NCBI RefSeq assembly: GCF_015477775.1
Contig: NZ_JADLQO010000009.1
Span: 248,001 to 312,000, forward strand
From: Nocardia abscessus
Lineage (GTDB): Bacteria; Actinomycetota; Actinomycetes; Mycobacteriales; Mycobacteriaceae
DNA length: 64,000 bases
Direction of reading: 5' to 3'
Positions within the stretch are counted from its first letter, which is position 1, and every line of letters starts with the position of its first letter. The notes under the pieces were generated by a model. That model searched no databases. It was not told where the DNA came from and saw only the letters and a program-made list of their open reading frames with translations. This document shows, in pieces, positions 57,722 to 64,000 of the stretch. The translations under genes were made by a program, and so were the position numbers.

Positions 57722-57859
57722 GGCACGCAGCCCGGCGGGATCGAGGATCCGTTGATGTGGCGCTCCGGCACGGGACAACGCGCGTTGGGAAACACGTAGT
57801 TGCCCGATAGTTGCCATAACCTCCTCGGTGCGCGGTGCGGTGACGGTTACGCTTGCCGC

Positions 57860-59575
57860 GTGCCAACCAATCTGACCGACAGTGCGCCCGGTCGTGGATC
57901 CGGTCCTATCGTCCGGCGTGGGCATGATCGCGAGCGGCCTCACCGCTATTCGTTCGGTGGGCTGCTGGTCGCGGTGATCTTCGTGTGGCTGTCGCTGACG
58001 CCGACGTTGCTGCCGCGTGGTCCATTTTTCCAAGGATTGGTTACCGGGATTTCGGCGGCGATCGGCTACGGCATCGGCGTCCTCGGCTCGAAGTTGGTTC
58101 GCCATCTCGTGCAGCGGGAGGCGACACCCGGTGTGCAGAAAGTCGTGCGCTGGATAGTTCTGTCGATCGGAATTCTCGGAAGTCTGGCGATGCTCGCGTG
58201 GTTCCGAGATTGGCAGTCGGACCTGCGGGTGCTTATGAGTGCCGCGCCGTTCCCTTGGTGGGGATATCTCGTCGTGGTAATTGTGTCGATTGCGCTTTTC
58301 GTCGGGTTGGTGGCACTGACCCGGATGCTGTCTCGCGCAGTGTCGTGGGTCGAACGCAAGGTCAGCCGGGTGGTACCGCGACGGATCTCGGCGACGGTCA
58401 TCGGTGTCGTGGTGGTGGCGCTGCTCGTCGTGTTGATCAACGGGGCGGCGGTGCGCGTGATCATGTCCGGGCTGAACGATTCCTTCGCCGCTCTCAATCA
58501 GGAGACCAAGGCCGGGGACGAGCCGCCGACCACGTCGCTGCGTTCGGGCGGACCTGGCTCACTTGTCAGCTGGGACTCGCTGGGCAGGCAGGGCCGCGCG
58601 TTCGTCTCGCGTGGTTCCACTGTCGAGGAACTGTCCGCGTTCCATGGGGGACGGCCCGCGCTGGAGCCGATCCGTGCCTACGCCGGGCTCGCCAGCGGTG
58701 GGCAGACGATCCAGGAGAACGCTCGGCTGGCAGCGGACGAACTCGAACGCGCAGGCGGTTTCGACCGTGCCGTCGTCGCCGTGGCGACCACCACGGGCAC
58801 CGGGTGGATCAACGAGAGTCTCGCGTCCGCGCTGGAATACATGTACAACGGCGACACCGCGATCGTCGGGCTGCAGTACTCGTACCTGCCGAGCTGGCTG
58901 TCGTTCCTGGTGGACCGAGAGCGTGCTCGCCAGGCTGGGGAGGCGCAATTCGACGCTGTGTACGACAAATGGAAGCGGCTGCCGTCGGAAACTCGTCCGA
59001 AGCTCGTCGTCATGGGTGAAAGCCTCGGCTCCTACGGAGGCGAGAGCGCTTTCGGCAACGTCGAGAACGTCGAGCTACGCACCGACGGCGTCCTGTTCAC
59101 CGGACCGCCGAATGCCAATGAGATATGGACCGACGTTACCGCGAACCGCGATCCGGGTTCACCGGAGTGGCTGCCGATCTATGAACGTGGAGAGACGGTG
59201 CGGTTCGGGGCGCGGGCACCGCAGGACCTGCCGCGGCCCGACGCACCGTGGGAGCGGCCCCGGATGGTCTATCTGCAGCATGCCTCGGACCCGATCGTCT
59301 GGTGGTCTCCGAAACTCGTTCTGAACGAGCCGGATTGGCTGGACGAGGAGCGTGGGTACGACGTCCTCGACAGCACGCGCTGGTACCCGTTCGTAACGTT
59401 TCTGCAAGTAGCTGCCGACATGGCGGTGTCGACCAGCGTGCCCGACGGCCACGGCCACACATACGTTGTCGATATCGCCGACGCGTGGAGCGCGATTCTT
59501 CCGCCGGAAGGCTGGACCCCGGCAGACAACGACCGCCTGCGCGCCACACTCGCCGGAATCGGTGGGGACGGCTGA
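57860..59575 (+). CDS. Membrane-anchored alpha/beta hydrolase (Abhydrolase_9 type)
   Basis: 571 residues, GTG start. The N-terminal ~200 residues contain four to five transmembrane helices (GGLLVAVIFVWLSLTPTLLP, FFQGLVTGISAAIGYGIGV, GYLVVVIVSIALFVGLVAL, VIGVVVVALLVVLINGAAV). The C-terminal half is an alpha/beta hydrolase with nucleophile elbow VVMGESLGSYGG (Ser388) and a late catalytic His in VPDGHGHTYVV. This is the two-part architecture of the Abhydrolase_9 family (PF10081 with its N-terminal membrane domain), found in actinobacteria. Substrate unknown, possibly a membrane lipid. Confidence 0.85.
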   Translation: MPTNLTDSAPGRGSGPIVRRGHDRERPHRYSFGGLLVAVIFVWLSLTPTLLPRGPFFQGLVTGISAAIGYGIGVLGSKLVRHLVQREATPGVQKVVRWIVLSIGILGSLAMLAWFRDWQSDLRVLMSAAPFPWWGYLVVVIVSIALFVGLVALTRMLSRAVSWVERKVSRVVPRRISATVIGVVVVALLVVLINGAAVRVIMSGLNDSFAALNQETKAGDEPPTTSLRSGGPGSLVSWDSLGRQGRAFVSRGSTVEELSAFHGGRPALEPIRAYAGLASGGQTIQENARLAADELERAGGFDRAVVAVATTTGTGWINESLASALEYMYNGDTAIVGLQYSYLPSWLSFLVDRERARQAGEAQFDAVYDKWKRLPSETRPKLVVMGESLGSYGGESAFGNVENVELRTDGVLFTGPPNANEIWTDVTANRDPGSPEWLPIYERGETVRFGARAPQDLPRPDAPWERPRMVYLQHASDPIVWWSPKLVLNEPDWLDEERGYDVLDSTRWYPFVTFLQVAADMAVSTSVPDGHGHTYVVDIADAWSAILPPEGWTPADNDRLRATLAGIGGDG

Positions 59576-59596
59576 GCGGCAGGCTTCCCCGATCGA

Positions 59597-61036
59597 TTAC
59601 ACCTCCCGCCACGCGGTGACCGTGCCGTCATCGATCGCCTTGCGCAGCGCGGCATGATCGCGGGCGTTCTGGTCGGCGCAACTCTCGGCGAATGCGGCCA
59701 TGGCTACCTCGAAGTCGTCGTCCGCGTCGAGGTAACCGGTGATCGCAAACCGGTCACCGGCGCGTGCGTGGGCGTAGGCGAGGACACGTGCGCACAAGCG
59801 GCCGTAGCGAGTCATCAGTTCAGGGGACATGGTCTGGATGTCGGCGGATCCTTTGCCGTCACGCAGTTGACGGACGTAGAAGTCCCGGATCACTCCGTCT
59901 TCGCCCGCGCCTTGCTGCCAGCCCAGGAAGATATCGCTGGCAGCTTGCATCAGCCGCTGCCCGGCCACGACACGCTCGCCCTGGTTGGTGAACGACGGGC
60001 CGTCGAGGTGCTTCGCGAGGACCGACGGCTGAGCTTCTTTGACTTGTAGGAACAGTGGGTCGTTGCCCGGCCCGCGCAGGAGGATGATCCATGCCCGGGT
60101 GCCGACGCTGCCCACACCGACGACCTTTCGGGCCGCTTGAACGTACTCGAACCGGTCGAACAGGGCTCGCCGGTTGGGCTGCAGGGTGTCGCGGTACTGA
60201 CCGAGCCGCTGGATCAGCGTCCGGTTCAACTGCTCCGCGTCGGCGCCGGTGAAGATCTCCTCGATAGGGATGATCAGTGGCGGCGTGCTCGTGATCCGCG
60301 GTTGCCCGTCCACGACGGTGGTCAGCTTCGACAGCGCCTGGACGCTGTCTCGGCTCCAGGACTTGTCGATCGTCTTCTTCAACCGTTTCCTGGTCGGCGG
60401 ATCGAGGACTGCGCGCAGTTCGTCGAAACGGGTCACGGCGTCGATATGGGAGTACCAGACCTCGAGCTCTCCGCGTGCGGACTGCTGATTCATGATGTCG
60501 CGGTACTCGGCGGCGCAGGCACGGATGTACTTCCCGCGTTGTTTGCCGCTGTGGTTGTTGTCGCGTCCGGCGACCGCGAGGCTCGCGACAAGTCGTTTGA
60601 CGTCCCATTCGAACGGGCCGGGATAGGTTTCATCGAAGTCGTTGAGGTCGAAGGCAAGGTTGCGTTCCGGTGTCGCGAAGAGTCCGAAGTTGCTCAGATG
60701 GGCGTCGCCGCACAGTTGAGTGATCAAGCCGGTGGTCGGAGCGTGCGAAAGATCCTCGGCCATGACCACCGCCGCGCCGCGGTAGAACGCGAACGGCGCG
60801 CTGCTCATTCGCCCGTACCGCACCGGAACGAGCTCGGGAATTCGGGTCGCGGCCTGGGCTTCGAGCAGCCCGAGCGGATCCCGATCAGCGCTGGGCCGGA
60901 ACTCGGCCAACACGCCGGACGGTGCCCGGCGCCATACTGACTTGCCGTATTCGGCACGGTCGGCGCGGGTCGATCGGTCGGCCGCGTCAGTGTGCTCGTC
61001 GGGCTCCGCGACGGCGGGATCGTTTCGCTCGGTCAT
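59597..61036 (-). CDS. DUF2252 family protein
   Basis: 479 residues, ATG at 61036. A match to DUF2252: MSSAPFAFYRGAAVVMAEDL, CGDAHLSNFGLFATPERNLA, FDLNDFDETYPGPFEWDVKR and VVGVGSVGTRAWIILLRG. The GDAHxxNFG and NDFDE motifs resemble the catalytic and metal loops of aminoglycoside-phosphotransferase-like kinases, so an ATP-dependent kinase-like activity is suspected for the family; the substrate is unknown. It converges on the membrane hydrolase with only 21 bp between. Confidence 0.9.
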   Translation of the reverse strand: MTERNDPAVAEPDEHTDAADRSTRADRAEYGKSVWRRAPSGVLAEFRPSADRDPLGLLEAQAATRIPELVPVRYGRMSSAPFAFYRGAAVVMAEDLSHAPTTGLITQLCGDAHLSNFGLFATPERNLAFDLNDFDETYPGPFEWDVKRLVASLAVAGRDNNHSGKQRGKYIRACAAEYRDIMNQQSARGELEVWYSHIDAVTRFDELRAVLDPPTRKRLKKTIDKSWSRDSVQALSKLTTVVDGQPRITSTPPLIIPIEEIFTGADAEQLNRTLIQRLGQYRDTLQPNRRALFDRFEYVQAARKVVGVGSVGTRAWIILLRGPGNDPLFLQVKEAQPSVLAKHLDGPSFTNQGERVVAGQRLMQAASDIFLGWQQGAGEDGVIRDFYVRQLRDGKGSADIQTMSPELMTRYGRLCARVLAYAHARAGDRFAITGYLDADDDFEVAMAAFAESCADQNARDHAALRKAIDDGTVTAWREV

Positions 61037-61133
61037 GGTTCGCCCCACAATCGCTAGTCGCGCTCTGATAAGGAAGCTCGTCACGGACGGTCCGGCGGCA
61101 GGTGGATATGGGCGGTGCAGGTTTGATGCGGTG

Positions 61134-62153
61134 TCACTTCATGAGTGCGAGGTTGCGCCAGAAGTTGACGAGGCTTTCGGTTCCCCCGAACAGGGTGGTG
61201 AAGTTGGTCGAATCGACTATGACGATGTCGCCGGCGCGTCGGTCGGTGGGCGGCAACCAGATGAGGGTGTTGAATTCGGTATCGCCCTCGGCGGTGAAGG
61301 GATGGGGTCGGTCGAGGTCGATGGGTTGGCGGGCGAGCAGACGCACGGATTCGCTTGCGGGCGCGGTGAGGTGATAGTGCGGGAGATGGGGGTGGAAGTT
61401 GAACGTGGTGACGTTCTCGAGCAGATTCAGGGCGTCGAGGTCGCGGAATGTGGTCAAAGGCGCGATGGATTTCGTGTCTTCGACGACGGCGGGACGGAGT
61501 CCGTACATGTTGTGCACCGGAACGTCGAGGGCTTTCATCAGTGAGCGCGTGTAGGCGCTGAAGCGTTGCTGGCGCGGCACCAGTGGGTCGCCGTGGTGGT
61601 CGTATTCGACTTGGCGTTGCTGGAGGTCGTCGGTGCAGCCGACGTCGTGGTGTGGCGCCAGGAGCAGACAGGTGTCTTCGCGGCGTAGCCACTCGTCGAT
61701 GGCTGCGATCTCCTCGGGCTCGGCTGCTGCCTGACCGAGTACGTGGTCGAGGCCGAAGATCATGAGGGTGTCGGTGTCGGCGAGGATGCGTTCGTCGATG
61801 GGTAGTTCGAACCCCGCTTGATCAATGCGCTGGAAGACTGCGACAGGATGGCCGGTGGCTTCTGCGGCGACCTGCTGGAAGGTGAGGGTGGAGCGGTGGA
61901 ACAGCTCCAGCGTTCCCGCGATTCCCTGCAGGAAGTGGGCGGTGTCGTATTCGGGTGTCTCGTAGGCCGGCCAGGTGGCCTGGCGCACTTCGGTCATGGT
62001 GGAGAAGCGGTTGTCCAGCGCGGCGGGGTCGCGCTGGGCTTCCCAGGGATAGCTCCAACTCCAGTAGATGCTCAATCGGCGTCTGCCGGGAGCATAGGTG
62101 CGCGGCAGCTGGGATTGGTTGTAGGTGCGTGCTGCCCGGGCGATCGTGCTCAT
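61134..62153 (-). CDS. Hypothetical protein in the DyP-like operon
   Basis: 339 residues. The ATG at 62153 overlaps the stop of the upstream DyP-like gene (ATGA), so they are translationally coupled. Recognisable stretches are TYAPGRRRLSIYWSWSYPWE, MIFGLDHVLGQAAAEPEEI, CLLLAPHHDVGCTDDLQQRQ, NMYGLRPAVVEDTKSI and TFNFHPHLPHYHL. The many His/Asp motifs (APHHD, FHPHLPHYH) suggest a metal-binding enzyme. I do not recognise the family. The context implies a role with the peroxidase-like protein. Confidence 0.7.
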   Translation of the reverse strand: MSTIARAARTYNQSQLPRTYAPGRRRLSIYWSWSYPWEAQRDPAALDNRFSTMTEVRQATWPAYETPEYDTAHFLQGIAGTLELFHRSTLTFQQVAAEATGHPVAVFQRIDQAGFELPIDERILADTDTLMIFGLDHVLGQAAAEPEEIAAIDEWLRREDTCLLLAPHHDVGCTDDLQQRQVEYDHHGDPLVPRQQRFSAYTRSLMKALDVPVHNMYGLRPAVVEDTKSIAPLTTFRDLDALNLLENVTTFNFHPHLPHYHLTAPASESVRLLARQPIDLDRPHPFTAEGDTEFNTLIWLPPTDRRAGDIVIVDSTNFTTLFGGTESLVNFWRNLALMK

Positions 62154-63484
62154 GGTGCTACCTCGTTGTCGGTGAGAGTGCAGAGGTAACGCAGGGCGCT
62201 GAGACCGGGCAGGAAGAAGTACGCGCCACCTCTGAGCGTTGTAAACGCCGGTAATCCCTTGATCGTTCTGCGAATCGGGCGCTTGGGGATTTTGTATTCC
62301 AGGGTTCCGTCTTGATTGCCGATGATCGGGTCGCGCTCGTTGCCGAGTTCGTGGAAGGTCTTGTCGTTGATCCACACGTTCTGGGCGAACTCGAATTGAC
62401 GCACCAGGCTTGCGCATAGCACGAATGCCGCGATTCCACGCTCGGCGCCGTCTTCGGGTACGCCCTCCGGGAGGTGCGGTCCGTAGGTAGCGCCGCGGCG
62501 GATCAGGCGCCTGTGTTGCATGTTCACCGCGGTGTCGCGGGGATTCAGCCTGCGGATGTGAGAACCCAGAGGCGCCGCATAGCCGTAGGGATCCATCTCT
62601 TTGTAGTTGAAATCATTGTTGCGCTGCATATCAGCCCCGAGCTCGGGGTCGTCGCTGTCGGGGGCGAGCACCAGGGGAGCGCCGCTTCGCCAACGACCCA
62701 TCAGTTTCGCGGCCAGCAACTCTTGCTCCTCAGCGGTGTCGGCGTGCTCGGCCAGGAAATCGCGAAACCGCCCGACGTGTTCCTGCAGGCGCCGGTAGGC
62801 CATGTAGCTGCCGTTGCGCGACAACACCTCCGGTTGCGGCAGTCCGGCCGGAGGGCCGTCCTCGTCGGGATATCCCAGGATGAACTCCCCAGCCTTGATG
62901 GGGGCGCCCGTGCCCGGCGTCGGCTGTTCACCGGAGCCTTCGATCACCGGCTGTGACAACCGGTCGCGGTAGCCGAAATGGTCGTGCGCGTACTCCAAAG
63001 GCGGAACGGCCGCCACGTCCAGCGAGGAGAGCACCGTTACTCCCGCGCAGCCGGCGACCAGCTGGTCGTGCGCTCGGATGCGACGATCGCGTTCGGCATC
63101 GTCCTGGGCGAACAGTACGACGATCGCGTGCAGCCCGTCGCGGGCCAATCCACCGACCCAGTGGTCGGGATGATCGAGTCCGATGTCACCGAGGATGTGT
63201 GCCCGTGCTGCCATGCCTTGCCGGAACTCCTCGGGAAATGTCGCCAACGACTGATCGGGCACGCCGAGCGCGCGCAGCCCGGTCCAGGTGAACGCGAGTG
63301 TCACCCAGCTGCGGTCGGTGCTCACGCGGCGTTGTGCGTCAGCCGCCGAGGCGACCCGGTCGACCATGGCCGACAGCCACGCCCGCCCACCGTCGCCACT
63401 GTCGAACGACAGGAACTCGTAGCGCCCGGTCAGCGCGGGGACGCGGGTCAGCACCATGTGCTGGATATCGTCGATTTCGAGCAT
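62150..63484 (-). CDS. DyP-type peroxidase-like protein
   Basis: 444 residues from the ATG at 63484. A ferredoxin-like DyP fold is indicated by FGYRDRLSQPVIEG (residues 170-183), corresponding to the GxxDG region with the catalytic Asp174 kept but the second Gly replaced by Arg, and by APLGSHIRRLNPRD with the heme-ligand-type His309 and Arg311. The C-terminal GGAYFFLPGLSALR is also DyP-like. No Tat signal, so it is cytoplasmic or encapsulated. Heme binding looks likely; classical peroxidase activity is less sure. Middle gene of a three-gene operon. Confidence 0.8.
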   Translation of the reverse strand: MLEIDDIQHMVLTRVPALTGRYEFLSFDSGDGGRAWLSAMVDRVASAADAQRRVSTDRSWVTLAFTWTGLRALGVPDQSLATFPEEFRQGMAARAHILGDIGLDHPDHWVGGLARDGLHAIVVLFAQDDAERDRRIRAHDQLVAGCAGVTVLSSLDVAAVPPLEYAHDHFGYRDRLSQPVIEGSGEQPTPGTGAPIKAGEFILGYPDEDGPPAGLPQPEVLSRNGSYMAYRRLQEHVGRFRDFLAEHADTAEEQELLAAKLMGRWRSGAPLVLAPDSDDPELGADMQRNNDFNYKEMDPYGYAAPLGSHIRRLNPRDTAVNMQHRRLIRRGATYGPHLPEGVPEDGAERGIAAFVLCASLVRQFEFAQNVWINDKTFHELGNERDPIIGNQDGTLEYKIPKRPIRRTIKGLPAFTTLRGGAYFFLPGLSALRYLCTLTDNEVAP

Positions 63485-63501
63485 CAACGAACCTCGTGGT
63501 A

Positions 63502-63999
63502 CTACTGCATTTGGTCGAGCATGTCGGAGAACGCCGCCTTCAAACGCAGTGCCTTCTTGATCTCTTCCGCGGTCACGTATGGGTACTCGCCGTACTCCAG
63601 GAAGCTCGGGAATTGGTGCTCACGGAAGAACTTGACGACCGCGTCGGTATCGGTCTTCCAGTCCTCGGGGAATCCTTCGAGGTTGACGAAGACGGTCGTG
63701 ATGCCTGTCGACACGAACAGGGCGATGGCGTCCTCGACGTACTTGTCGAAGTCGGTGTCGAAGATCCCTTGATACTGGAAACACAGCCCGTCACCGATGT
63801 CGAACAGCACCCACCGCAAGTAGTGCAACCGCAGTGGCGCCAGCACGGTGGGGTCCTCTTCGACCGCGGTCTCGAGCTGTTTACCGTACTCTCGGATCGC
63901 CGCCTCTCGTCCGGGTTTGACCCTCGCGATGATCGAAAAGCCGTAATTGGCCGGTGTGCGGGGGAATATCGGTCCGTACCGACCCTGCTCCAGCTCGAA
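63502..63999 (-). CDS. Hypothetical protein, 5' end outside window
   Basis: The frame is open to the window edge, giving 165 visible residues ending LKAAFSDMLDQMQ. Segments NYGFSIIARVKPGREAAIRE and LRLHYLRWVLFDIGDGLCFQ suggest a ferredoxin-like alpha/beta fold related to the DyP/heme-dimeric superfamily, and FVNLEGFPEDWKTDTDAVVK and YPYVTAEEIKKALRL follow. It lies 17 bp upstream of the DyP-like gene and is the first visible gene of that operon. Confidence 0.65.
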   Translation of the reverse strand, partial: FELEQGRYGPIFPRTPANYGFSIIARVKPGREAAIREYGKQLETAVEEDPTVLAPLRLHYLRWVLFDIGDGLCFQYQGIFDTDFDKYVEDAIALFVSTGITTVFVNLEGFPEDWKTDTDAVVKFFREHQFPSFLEYGEYPYVTAEEIKKALRLKAAFSDMLDQMQ

Positions 64000-64000
64000 A

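Noticed and set aside
1..64000. CRISPR arrays, tRNA/rRNA genes, insertion sequences, attachment sites
   Set aside because: No regularly spaced direct repeats of CRISPR type, no cloverleaf with a CCA-type end and no transposase or integrase motif was found on reading; faint tRNAs cannot be fully excluded without a covariance search.

Overview
The window is chromosomal DNA of a high-GC actinomycete, most probably Nocardia or a close relative. This is judged from the strong G/C bias at third codon positions, frequent GTG starts, the crowd of regulators, P450s and alpha/beta hydrolases, and WXG100/type VII-style proteins. No tRNA, rRNA, CRISPR array, insertion sequence or phage integrase was seen.

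Layout. (1) 1-6.2 kb: the end of an ECF41-type sigma gene, then MerR regulator/hydrolase, SDR/LysR pairs and a large ATPase-LuxR regulator. (2) 6.2-15 kb: an accessory catabolic stretch with gene relics. It holds phenolic acid decarboxylase, a divergent MarR regulator and a secreted type-B carboxylesterase that share a palindromic operator, then a P450 and a RdmC-like hydrolase, with fragments of a lipase, a LuxR regulator and a RibD/DHFR-family protein between them. (3) 15-19 kb: an ABC-2 exporter preceded by a translationally coupled leader peptide, and an ECF sigma with a Cys-rich tail divergent from a 30-residue peptide. (4) 19-22.3 kb: a decayed ECF41 sigma/flavoprotein divergon with both promoters still recognisable, a 56-residue Cys-rich peptide, an AraC regulator and a DHFR-family protein. 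(5) 22.8-47.9 kb: the centre of interest, a three- or four-gene operon ending in a 21-kb gene. (6) 48-51.6 kb: an atypical CYP157-like P450, a haloalkane-dehalogenase-like hydrolase and an AraC regulator, with matching direct repeats in front of the P450 and the regulator. (7) 51.8-64 kb: lipoprotein, membrane proteins, GH15 glucosidase/trehalase, MFS exporter, membrane hydrolase, DUF2252 protein, and a DyP-peroxidase-like operon running off the end.

The giant gene (26626-47760, about 7,040 residues) has a WXG100-like N-terminus typical of type VII-exported polymorphic toxins. It is followed by a Gly/Gln-rich spacer, a SecA-like ATPase core, a papain-fold glutamine-deamidase-like domain, and a series of modules separated by nine copies of a heptapeptide G-[YF]-I-G-S-R-P. 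The modules include a kinase-like segment plus an HExxH zincin, a CdiA-CT-type tRNase domain, six tandem XRE helix-turn-helix units joined to a sigma-70-like region, an NlpC/P60-like domain, two more XRE units, two DUF1023-like hydrolase folds lacking the nucleophile, and a C-terminal GDPD-like domain. The two upstream genes encode a protein of unknown function (possible immunity or accessory factor) and a WXG100 protein whose C-terminal zincin-like domain has lost both metal-binding histidines. This looks like a polyvalent, multi-effector type VII substrate that carries its own SecA-like motor and DNA-binding/sigma-like region, a combination I do not recognise as described. Secretion, processing and all activities are inferred from sequence patterns only.
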